Part shown: in pieces, positions 21,991 to 31,385 of the stretch
How positions within the stretch are numbered: position 1 is the first letter of the stretch
Layout of the letters: the number at the start of each line of letters is the position of its first letter
Origin: Talaromyces rugulosus
Lineage: Eukaryota > Ascomycota > Eurotiomycetes > Eurotiales > Trichocomaceae
Length of the DNA stretch: 64,000 nt
Assembly: GCF_013368755.1 (NCBI RefSeq)
Contig: NC_049562.1
Location: forward strand, 5,952,001-6,016,000
Direction: 5' to 3'
The notes under the pieces: generated by a model
Databases searched by the model: none
The model's input: the letters and a program-made list of their open reading frames with translations, nothing else
Told to the model about the DNA's origin: nothing
Made by a program: the position numbers and the translations under genes

Positions 21991-24131
21991 TTAATCGATA
22001 AGCTCATTCATCAAACTCCAAAAGCTATCACTTGAAAAGTCCCCTTCAAAATTCCAATCATTCGTAGTCGTATTCGCGGTAAGTGAATCCAAAGATAAAT
22101 TGTCCGGTTTATCCATAAAGGGAATTTGCGTGCTAGAGATATTGTCGTAGAACAGATCATGGGACGGACGCGGTGGTAGCACGTTATAAAAGGATGGTTC
22201 CAACAGTGTTCCAGAATTTATTTGACTGTTGGGAGATCTCCATTCTAGGTTGCTGTGAGGTGTTTCAAAGTCCTCTGCAGTTTCGGGGATGTCGAGTCGA
22301 TGCTTTAGGTGATGGTACAGGCTCCAGACAACACCATGTGCTGATTTTGCCATAGCGTTACCTAGACCAATGATACGTAGCCTTTCCATCCCTCTTTCAA
22401 CAACTTGGACAGATTCTGCTCGCCATTCTTGGTTCCGATTCGGAAAAGTGAGATAGATTGCTGCAACAAGAACAAGCGCATCGAAAGAAGCGTAGACCGG
22501 ATTAAACACCTGGCACTGATATGGCTCTGACTGTCGGAAGAGCCGCTCTTGTGCACGAAGAATAGATATTCCAGCTTTGAGAGCTTCCGTTTGACTATTG
22601 CCCACAGAGAATATGTAAGGTCGATGAAGTGTGAGAAGAACTAGGTTGATGAGAGAAAATAGCCCTTCTCGGGCGGTAGGTAGCCATTGACATGCAGTAT
22701 TTTGATCAAATTTCGTATCCGGGTTTTCCAACCGGCACCAAGAAGGTAAAAGCTCGGAATTCTTTTTGATTGCAGCGTGAATGGATTCGACCTTTGGGTA
22801 GTCCTGAGGTTTGGCACCATCGTATTCTAGCTGGTGAATGTCCTGAAAATATCGATATGCCACATGATAGCCGGCAAGAATGATATCGAATGGCCGAGGG
22901 GGGTCAGTCTCGGTCTGCCAATGCGAGAACAATCCTTGCCTATTTCCATCATCCTCAATAGTATGAGAGAAGCTATCTATTTGGAGATTAGTGGTAATTG
23001 GCCGGCCGAGGACGACAGCCATATGTACGTCCCAAATATGTAAGATCACCCAAATTCTATGGCCAGCGGTGCTCGATCCAATTGGGGATTTCTCGGAGAC
23101 AAATCGCCCGGTATGTAGGCCAATCTCCTGTGCATCGCGGATTGTAGCTCCAAGTACATGCCAAGCTTCAACAACTTTGCCACTGCTTTTCAAAAATGAT
23201 GCCCGTAACAATCCCGATTGTACCGTAGCTATTGTGATGTCTCTTTTCCCTAAAAGTGCTAGTATATTAGCACCTATATCGCTATATTCGGTCCCAAGAT
23301 CATGGAAGCTCATGTCAGCCATAGTCATAAGGGAGCTAATCTTTTTATCATGAGGGGGGTGAAAAAGAAGCGCCTGAGCGAGGACTTGAAGTAATAAGGC
23401 AGGGAACACAAGGGTTTCCAGCGCCAATCTTTCGGGGCCCTTTTGAAGGTCAGAGTACGACACTTTCCCCCACTCTTCTAATTGTGCTCGAAAGGGTCCT
23501 TCATCGAGCAAATCATACTGCCAATTGATGTTGGCGAAAAACGTCTCGATCAGGATGTTGATGCAGTCTTGCGGGGGTAGCTGGCGGACCAGTTCCTTGT
23601 ACTTTTGATTTTTATCACTTGGGAAATAGTTAGATGGGCTAACCAAACAAGTGCTCTGAACTCCATATAGCTCTGTGGTTCGTAATAAGCTCATAGAATT
23701 GTGGTTTCCTTGGCTGGAATAGCCAAAATCTCGGATCTCGTCCTGAAACCCGCCAACCTGCTGGCTAAGGGGTGGAGACAGATGCAACGTGTTGATGCTG
23801 TTACTACTAGTAGTAATAGTACTGCTTTCCGATGAGCCACTCTCATTATTATATTTGTCCTTCGAGTCGACGTCATAACGACAGATGTTCTGGAGTTCTC
23901 ACTCAGATCAGGCGCAATATAATGTCTGGAAGAGCCAATACCTGTTTTTCTCGCTTGATGCAGTTACAGCATGGATACTGGCGGTCGCACTATTGAATGT
24001 TTTAGTATATTAGTTGTTTCGATCTTTCGTGGGTGCGTTACTTTTTGCTTGCGCCGATGGCATTCAGTACAAGAGATAACAGTTCTCTTCCTTTTCGGAG
24101 GTCTGACTTTTTCTGATGGCGAAACAACCAT
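21991..24131 (-). CDS. Zn2Cys6 fungal transcription factor
   Basis: Exons 24131-24042, 23989-23942 and 23889-21991 (minus strand) give 678 residues. The DNA-binding cluster is spread over all three exons: SCTECHRRKQK, CDRQYPCCNCIKREKQ, then NICRYDVDS, with Cys spacing 2-6-5-2-8. Basic residues precede it (RPPKRKR). The long C-terminal part, with LPPQDCINILIETFFANINW and WVILHIWDVHMAVVLGRP, is the fungal-specific transcription factor domain. It acts in the nucleus as a pathway regulator. Its neighbour, the hydrolase, is a plausible target (inference). The long ORF alone misses the zinc cluster because of the two short 5' exons. Confidence 0.9.
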
Positions 24132-24579
24132 CTTCTATATTTGCTGTGAGACTCGACTAAGAAAGTTATTTATCTCGATCTTGACGAGTTTTAAATAGGA
24201 AAGTGATTGTTCCGACGAGGTTAGCAGTTGGAGGCGGGGCGCTGAACTAGTGATGCCTCAGGCATCAAGGCAATATTTCCGATGCCGCCTTATCCTTGTT
24301 TTTGCCAATAGGAATAAATTCATGTTGTTTAAATAACATTTAAATATTCTAAAGGAAAATAATATATGGCTAGAGCTTTCATGTAACTACATAGACTGCT
24401 AAACGCAAGATACCTCTTCTAACTACCAGGACAAACTAGATTGGTACAGGCAATCTCTATCTCACACGATATTATCATTGACATATGTATTCATGCTATG
24501 TGATATCCACCTCCAGTCATTCTGTATTCTGAACGGTAACTGTATACATTTATATCCATTCAACCAACCATCTTAGCAA
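24132..24579. other. Intergenic region with repeat copy
   Basis: This is the upstream region of the regulator. From about 24495 it matches 20526-20615 at roughly three bases in four by eye. No gene is seen. Confidence 0.45.
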
Positions 24580-24660
24580 CCATCTTAGCAACATGTTGAA
24601 GCGGCTTCCAGCTCTCTAACCACGCCCTAACAATAATCAATTGATACTCAAAAACCCCAA
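24575..24660 (-). pseudogene. Diverged copy of the 3' end of the DUF6640 gene
   Basis: On the minus strand the stretch reads like the last 80 bases of the intact gene at 25615-26049: GGGTTTTTGAGTAT, then TATTGTTAGG and GTGGTTAGAGAG, then AAGCCGCTTCAACATGTTGCTAAG. Identity by eye is about three in four. Frame-breaking differences are present, and upstream of about 24660 the similarity fades. It is a fragment or an old mutated copy. Confidence 0.55.
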
Positions 24661-25080
24661 CATATGTCGTCACTTGGCTGCTAAGAAGCGAGCAAATGGC
24701 TGCCCGAACATCTGGCCTTTTCCTGAGACGGTAGTCCAAAGATGACTTGTCTGAACAATCTGCCTTGATCCCAGCATGCCAAAGATTGGAGTCGCCTTGC
24801 GCAGACCGAGCCCAGTTCTGCTCCCTCGAAACGGGATTAGAGACGCAGCCTGCCAAAATGTCATGACATTCTGTAGCAAGGAAATAAATGTCGGTGACGT
24901 CCTCTCCATGGTCCATAGCGTGGGAGTGTCCTCGGCCTTTTTGGAACTGTATTGTGCTTATAACAGATGCGATAGCAAGAGAAAACGAAGGGTTAGGAAT
25001 CGGAGGCCGAGATATACCCGCCTGATAGCCCAACCACCCCACCTTCTTGCTGATGCAGTGACATGTCGTACTTTTCACTC

Positions 25081-25614
25081 TTTGTTAGACAATCGGTGAT
25101 TTTCCTCTATATATCAGCAAAGCACAAGTACGACATTGGTGCAAGTTTCTAATCGGTTTGTCAAGCCATATATTCCGACTTCAAAGGCTATTTCACCCGA
25201 CCATCGCAATACACGGTACGAATTCGGCGATGAAAGAGAAATATCCTCTCATCGCTTTTGCAAGAAAGGCAGTTGCCCTGGTTCGTGAGGATTGTCTCTC
25301 CTTGTCCATGAATCCCAACGCACATCCGTTTTTCTCCATACTCTCTAGAGTTAGGCTATGTAGAAGAGCGCTTGGATGATGCCAAGTTCAATTGTCATGA
25401 ACCGGATTATGAAGCTGATTGGAGCAAAGCTCCTACTGCTGAAGAACCGATCCATGATAAGCTAGACACAGAAGACTATGAGGATTTAGTGGACTGAAAC
25501 GTGTTCTAAGTTGCGAAGTTCGTAAGATTGCTAGGTATAATGACTTGATTAGCGAACTTGGTGATCTGGAAATGCCACGGTCTTCCTCAAACTACATAAA
25601 TATCAATTAATTAA
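25081..25614. other. Intergenic region with short open frames
   Basis: An open frame of 73 codons starts at 25158. A separate acidic frame (HEPDYEADWSKAPTAEEP) runs to a stop near 25497. They may be pieces of one broken gene, but no family was recognised. Confidence 0.35.
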
Positions 25615-26049
25615 TCATTCAACCCTCTCCTTAGCCACATTTTGAAGCCGCTTCCTCTCCAACCACAGCCCAACAATAGTCATACTCAAAAACCCAGACA
25701 CCAAATAAACCTGTGGCTGCCCTTCACCAAACTCCGGGTCCACGGCCAACGAGCCCGGATAAAAAAGCGCAGAAAACTGCGTTGTCCAGTACAAACTGGC
25801 AATCCACGCAGCCGTCCACAGCGCAGATCGCTGTTGCGAAACCGGCAGCGAGGACGAGGCCGGTGGGCCGTAGAGAAAGTACAGCGTGGTGATGCCGAGC
25901 AAGGCGCCCATGGACATGGTTTGTCCATTGTGGAATTTGGCGTGTGGCGCCCAGTTGGGGTTGTAGATGTGTGTTTCGTTCCAGTCGGCGATGAAGCAGC
26001 CGGTGCTGGTGGCGAGGCCGACGAGGGCGAGAATAAAGCGGCCGGCCAT
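25615..26049 (-). CDS. DUF6640-type small membrane protein
   Basis: A single exon of 144 residues. The N-terminus has a hydrophobic segment (FILALVGLATSTGCFIA), then DWNETHIYNPNWAPHAKFHNG, the family's most conserved stretch. Three further hydrophobic segments make about four spans. A conserved FYPGSLAVDPEFGEGQPQVY loop follows. Relatives in fungal databases are often labelled acetyltransferase, but no such motif is visible, so the role is unknown. Fragments resembling its 3' end lie at about 20590 and 24575-24660. Confidence 0.75.
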   Translation of the reverse strand: MAGRFILALVGLATSTGCFIADWNETHIYNPNWAPHAKFHNGQTMSMGALLGITTLYFLYGPPASSSLPVSQQRSALWTAAWIASLYWTTQFSALFYPGSLAVDPEFGEGQPQVYLVSGFLSMTIVGLWLERKRLQNVAKERVE

Positions 26050-26982
26050 ATTTATTTAGTTTCCCTTTCTTTTCTTCCCCTTGGTCAATAGAGGAAGGTT
26101 TTTATGTTGATGGTGGAGGTTATAGTCAAGTTAGAGCTAAAAGGCGAGTCTGGGGGAAGATGAAAGGGACAGCTTGTTTATTATTTATACCCCAAGTGTA
26201 ATAAATTAAGTGGAGACGCCGGATGCATGCATGCATGCGGAGAAGAATGCCGCGGTTTGTCTCGGATGTTCCGGTTTATATGTATTCCCTTCGTTTACAT
26301 GTATGTTTGTAATTCCATTATCCAAGCAGGTACTAGATTAGACATATTCTATGCAAAGTTACCACAATTGCAACATGCTTGCAAGAAATATAATAATAAG
26401 GCTTCGGCATACTGACCAATCACAGGCTGCAATTGATCCACTTTGAAATGTCCGGACTTCTCGGATTCGGTCTCGCTCTCGCTCTCGGACTTTGCTGAGA
26501 AATCTTTAGTAGTTTTATTGTAGCCAGCTGATGTGATTACATTATGTAAGGGACTGGGTAGAATCACTGTAGTACTGTACTGTTAGGTTGTTAGAGGTCA
26601 AGGTTATGTACGATCCGGCTAGCCAAACCCTAGATAAGCCCTAGGGTGGATCCATAACCACAATATGAAAACTCTGCCATACTTAGTAATATACAAAAAT
26701 ACTTGTTAAAATTGAGTAGGGTGCCTTGTCAATTGTTGCTGTTTTGGGAATTGCTAGTTATACATGTATACTGTACTCGCTCTGATTCATCTCACTCATC
26801 CTGCTTTAAGCTGTAGCACAAGCTATACGTAACAGTAAAATATATACCAATATAAACCTCTCACAGATAGAAAGTGATTTGCTTTCCACGCTAGACATGC
26901 AGACTATGACTAGCCTCGAGTCTAACGAGTCTAACTTTGCACATTGCTCAAAACGCACTCTTCCGATCACTTCGACATCCCA
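26050..26982. other. AT-rich intergenic region with simple repeats
   Basis: A (GCAT)n run lies at about 26223-26238 and a TCTCGC repeat near 26467-26490. No gene is recognised. The sequence ends at the tRNA-Lys gene. Confidence 0.5.
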
Positions 26983-27086
26983 GCCTGGTTAACTCAATTG
27001 GCAGAGTGTCAGACTCTTATCATCAAGATAAAATCTGAAGATACAAAGTTATCTGAAAGCTGCGGGTTCGACCCCCGCATCGGGCT
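26983..27086 (+). tRNA. tRNA-Lys(CTT) with 31-base intron
   Basis: The cloverleaf closes fully. Acceptor GCCTGGT pairs with ATCGGGC, allowing G-U pairs. The D arm is ACTC/GAGT, with A10-T25 in place of the usual G-C. The anticodon stem is TCAGA/TCTGA around loop CTCTTAA with anticodon CTT. The T arm is GCGGG-TTCGACC-CCCGC. The intron is 27020-27050, directly after position 37 as expected for nuclear tRNAs. A T-rich stretch after 27090 could end Pol III transcription. Confidence 0.88.
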
Positions 27087-27439
27087 GCTTATATTTTTGC
27101 TGCCGTTATCTCTGGTTTGTGTTTTGTTGATGTCCCCGTCTATGGCACAAATTGGTGGAGGTTTTACTTTTTAGCGAGTCTTTGCGGGCGAACTTTCACA
27201 GTGCTAACAAGCGATGTGATATACCACCATTTGAATGTCATTCCTGCTTTTCTATTTCAGTGCAAAATAGTTCCACAGGGTTTTTGGATAGGTCTGTCCA
27301 ATCTACCAATAGTTGGTCAGTGGTTAGGCAGTTAAGGGTTATACACACTGGCAAATGAATGAAGAAAAGTGCTCAAATCAATAACAAAGTAACAGTTGAC
27401 TTGTGAAATTCCATTTCCTTTCTATAAATCACAGCTGTA

Positions 27440-27500
27440 GTGGTGTGATGGTAGGGGTGCCCAGGCTCCACTCTCCACTCCCCTTTGCGTGAACAGCGGA
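27440..27500 (+). repeat. tRNA-like sequence, left flank of the NTPase gene
   Basis: It begins GTGGTGTGATGGT (a box A-like stretch), identical to 13 bases of the minus-strand copy at 29610-29704. Later come ACTCTCCA, CCTTTGCG and ACAGCGGA in the same order. No box B or closing acceptor stem is seen, so this is a degenerate copy. The two copies are inverted and flank the NTPase gene. Confidence 0.5.
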
Positions 27501-27744
27501 GAACCCTCATACTTCATCTCAGATGCCCATCTCGTCTTCACGGAATTACCCTCATCATGGAATCATTTCCTTGAATATTGTCTGCCAATGTCTGCTTTCA
27601 TTTATCATTCTCCGCTTCACCTCCTCACTACTTGATTAACAGCTTGATATCACTGTGTTCACCCCTGACGCGTCTATCAAGTTCTTTGTTGTGACATCTA
27701 TCGCGTCTCAAATATCACTGTCAAACTCTCATACCAACTCAGCT

Positions 27745-29433
27745 ATGCCACTACGACTAGCCCCTGACGGTCCAAGAGTCAGATTAACCTTTGGACAATG
27801 TCTCTTTACCGGCATGTTTGAATGCCCATGCACAACAGGCTCTGTTGTAGCAAACCTAAAAGACCTTGGCCCTGATTCACACTGTGGAAACTGCGGTCAC
27901 GCTGTGTCACTACATCAAGAAGTCGACGAATCTCCTTCTGGTACGCCCCAACCACTACTTACTCTTCCCTGGACAAAGCCAGAGACAGGCGACCTGTTAC
28001 TCTTCTCGACTCCACCAGAACCGTCTATTTCATGCAAAACAGACCCTGCGAGCTCGCCGATGATCAGGCTGCAGCAGCATCATTCTGTTACTGGTGAAGC
28101 TTCTACCAGCCACCAATTGCCCCGCAATATTTCTCTTAGACAAAAATTGCACAGAACCGGAGTTGATCAGTACCGGGACTCCTTTGTTGGAAACACGGGT
28201 CGTGGATCTAACCCTCAAACTGGGACTAGGGGTTATTCACCATTCGAGACAGCTTCAGACCCACTGCCCCTGGTACATGGTCTACAACCAGATGAATCCC
28301 ATGATATCGCCCCTTACATTTGTCCTCGCACAGAGACCGTGTCTACTATTGCCGGCATAGTAAAGACACGCGGAGCTGTTCTGATCTGGGGCTTACCGGG
28401 ATCTGGAAAATCCACTCTGGGGCAGCTAGTGTTTGAACATCTCAGCAAGCAAGACACGAAAGCAGTTTTTATAAATGACTGTCTAGCAACCAAAAACGGC
28501 AAACTGGAGGAATCACTAGCAGAATTTTGTCAGCCCAGTTACCCCGGCACGAGTTCCGAGGACGTCCTCAACGGTAACTTTGTCTTCATCATCGACGAAG
28601 CGCACAAGTCTCTACAAAAGCTGAAACGACTCATAAAAATTGCCATCAATACCGGAAAAGGGCCCAAGTTTTGCATGTTGAGTGACCAAGGCGTCTGTGC
28701 AGACAGGAATTCTGTTTTTGAAATGCTACCGGAAATCTCCTATTTGGCGACACATGGGGCTTGCGCAGACAATGTTGGGATTTTTTACTCGCACTCTGAG
28801 TTTGAACAAGTGGTTTCGAGCACTACCGCAAAAAAACTGGGGTACAGACTCAACGAAGAAGCTGCAAATCACGTCTTTTCTTTGACAGCGGGCCATCCCT
28901 TGATAGTCGGTTCGATCCTACGTTATATCGATATGGTATTTTCAAGCCTACAAGATGTTTGTCACATTAAAACTAACAGGTGAATGATAGCATCATACCG
29001 GACCAGTCACCCCTCGTCGTCATCTTAAACGCTCGGTGTCTCTGGAAGGCGTGGTGGCAGTCCTGCACGACGATACTCGCTTATTTCAATATCTCGGTGA
29101 GAAGATCTACCCCGGAACGTTTGCACGCCAGAGCAATATTGCCCTCAAGGTATTTCAAAAATTGCTCTCGGCTCCAGGGGGAAGAATCAGCTGGAACGCG
29201 GAATACACTACTACAGGGAAGTGCTTTGAGAATGGTCTTGTCTGTCACGAGATTGATGCCAACGGGGAGGATACTTTTAAGTTTCCGTCACCTCTACATG
29301 AACGGTAATTTCCCTTTTTCTCTCTCTCCCGGATACTGAATATAATGTTAATTGTGACAGATGGGCTAGATGGTACCATATGATCCAACCACGTGTGTAC
29401 GAGGGCGAGTTGACACCAGTGTTTGATCCATAG
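27745..29433 (+). CDS. Fungal P-loop NTPase with N-terminal zinc-ribbon-like motif
   Basis: Exons 27745-28935, 28991-29304 and 29361-29433 give 525 residues. The first 60 residues hold CPCTTGSVV and later CGNCGHAVSLH, a CxC/CxxCxxxxxxH pattern that could bind zinc. A disordered linker follows. Then come Walker A GLPGSGKST and Walker B FVFIIDEAHKSL. After that, FSLTAGHPLIVGSILRYID and a C-terminal FPSPLHERWARWYHMI recall a multicopy fungal STAND-like NTPase family with a winged-helix-like end. Such proteins usually act as regulators or sensors; the role here is unknown. The second intron exit at 28990 was chosen because only it keeps the C-terminal block in frame. The ATG at 27745 is the first in frame after a non-coding leader. 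Confidence 0.75.
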
Positions 29434-29609
29434 TTGAAGAAAGCTTGGGTGAAAGTTGGAATTGGTCATGAATTATGGATTAACGAATGTCTATGTGGAA
29501 AAAGACTAGTCACGTCGAAATAATGAAGTTCTTGATATGATCTATTACTCCAACGTAATGACTACGTATTGGCCTCCTTTTATATAGTTCGTTGCACCCC
29601 AAAAACATT

Positions 29610-29704
29610 TCCCAGAGAAGGGAATCGAACCACATTCCGCTGTGCGCCAAAGGCCTCTATGGAGAGAGTGTCACCAACAGCATGCACCATCACACCACCC
29701 TAGG
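29610..29704 (-). tRNA. tRNA-like gene, probably a pseudogene
   Basis: On the minus strand, acceptor CCTAGGG pairs with CTCTGGG (two G-U pairs) and the discriminator is A. A box A-like TGGTGTGATGGT and a box B GGTTCGATTCC are present, and T5 follows after a few bases. A stem TGCTG/CAGCG can form around an intron-like insert of about 28 bases. The T stem has two mismatches and the D stem is weak. The anticodon would read GGT, not normally used in eukaryotes. It is best taken as a decayed tRNA or tRNA-derived element. Confidence 0.45.
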
Positions 29705-30328
29705 TATACTTGATGTTATACAAGCCAACCCTCGTTTTAGGAAACCCTCGTTTAAGAAATACGTTATACATCACACATTACAATAAGCAACCAAATAATG
29801 GAAATTGTTAGTAAGCATCACATGTTATTAAAACAATATCATATGATGATTCTATTCTCTACACAGGATCAGAATTCATTAGAACTCATTGGAATTTGTT
29901 ACAAATATTTACACGCCCAATAACCCGCCCTTAAGCAATTCCTCATCTTAAAGCTAGAGCCTCGTGGAGACTATTCCGGACCGGGCCTAGCCTCCACCTG
30001 CATGAACTCGATGTGCTAGCGCTGTAGCTGCATATGTGCTTATACTCAGTTCTTCTGGCTTGTTTCATTGGGTCGATTGAACTGTGACTATGGAGACAAT
30101 GATTGCTGACTACAATACATTGGAAATCCTCAGAGTTTCAGGGCATGGCGGGGACTGTGCGTGCGGGCTGCGACTCTGCGCGGTGATGGCGTATGATATC
30201 ATATGCCGCATGCGAACTCGTCTTTGACAAAGGATATAAATACCAGTCTTCCTTCCCACTCATTTCTTCTGAGACATTCACACGCATTGAAACAATTTTG
30301 CAACAACTTGAAAATCCTACACACAGCC
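29705..30328. other. AT-rich intergenic region, possible transposon remnant, and promoter
   Basis: Around 29870-29950 a stretch (TTCATTAGAA, CTCATTGGAA, then AATTCCTCATCTTAAAGC) partly recalls 17960-17985 (AATTCCTCACTTTAAGC). Both may be remnants of one transposon family; this is weak. Toward the right end the sequence becomes the promoter of the Hsp31-like gene, with a near-perfect palindrome at 30188-30207. Confidence 0.4.
30235..30240 (+). promoter_or_regulatory. TATA box of the Hsp31-like gene
   Basis: TATAAA lies 89 bases before the start codon, at a normal spacing for a fungal promoter with a short leader. Confidence 0.5.
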
Positions 30329-31163
30329 ATGGCTCCCAAAGTTCTCGTTGTCCTCACCTCCGTGGACAAGATCCCCGGCCACGACCACCCCACCGGCTGG
30401 TACCTCGTACGTCCCATCTTTGTTCTTTGAACAAGCAGACAACAGAACAAATAAAACTGACAACAAACAGCCTGAATTCGCACACCCCTGGCAAATCCTG
30501 CATGACGCCGGCGTCGAAATGACCATCGCCTCGCCCAAGGGCGGCGAGGCACCGCTCGACCCCAGTTCCGTCAAAATGTTCGAGTCGGACGAGCTCTCGG
30601 TCAACTTTCACAAAAACCAGCAAGCACTGTGGAAGAACACTGAGCGTCTCGCTGAAATCGTGCCAAAAGCGCACGAGTATGATGCCATTTTCTACGTTGG
30701 TGGACACGGCCGTGAGTTTTCTTCTCTTCTCTTCCTCGTCCTCTTCCCAATGGCTAAACTTTTTTGTATAGCAATGTTCGACCTCGTCAACGACCCCGTC
30801 TCTCTCTCACTCATCCAAACTTTTGCATCCGCCAAAAAACCCGTCTCGGCCGTCTGCCACGGTCCCGCTGTCTTCGTCAACGCAACCACCCCTTCTGGCG
30901 AGCCGCTAATCAAAAACTCCACAGTGACGGGCTTTTCCAACGTCGAGGAGAAGCAGGTTCAGCTGGACCACTTGATGCCCTTTTTGTTGGAGGACAAGCT
31001 CAACGAGGTCTCCGGTAACAAGTTTGTCAGCGCCGAGCAGCCCTGGGGTGAGCGTGTTGTCGTTGATAAGACGCACCAGCTTGGCGGGTTGTTGATTACT
31101 GGGCAGAATCCGGCCAGTGCTGGTGGTGTAGGTAAGGAGTTGTTGAAGGCTCTGGGGGTTTAG
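30329..31163 (+). CDS. DJ-1/PfpI family protein, Hsp31-like (glyoxalase III type)
   Basis: Exons 30329-30406, 30471-30711 and 30772-31163 encode 236 residues, right for the Hsp31 group. The start (MAPKVLVVLTSVDKIPGHDH), FYVGGHGPMFDL and AVCHGPAVFVNAT with nucleophile Cys135 are diagnostic. Such proteins turn methylglyoxal into lactate without glutathione and protect against oxidative stress in the cytosol. A TATA box and a nearby palindrome suggest stress control, which is inference. The gene is convergent with the Fun30 gene. Confidence 0.92.
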
Positions 31164-31385
31164 TTTTTGTTTTTGTTTTAATTTGGCCATGAGAAATGAT
31201 ATCAAAAGTTGTATATTGAACTGGACTTTTGTAATAATGAATCTGTTCATAGTATTAAAAATAAACCAAATGATCTATATCTATTTGGTATCATGACTCA
31301 AAAAACAAGAACAACGCCGCTATATGCATCTGAAAAATCTTAATACACCCACTAAACATCCCTAGTAACGATAGGCATACTGTAA

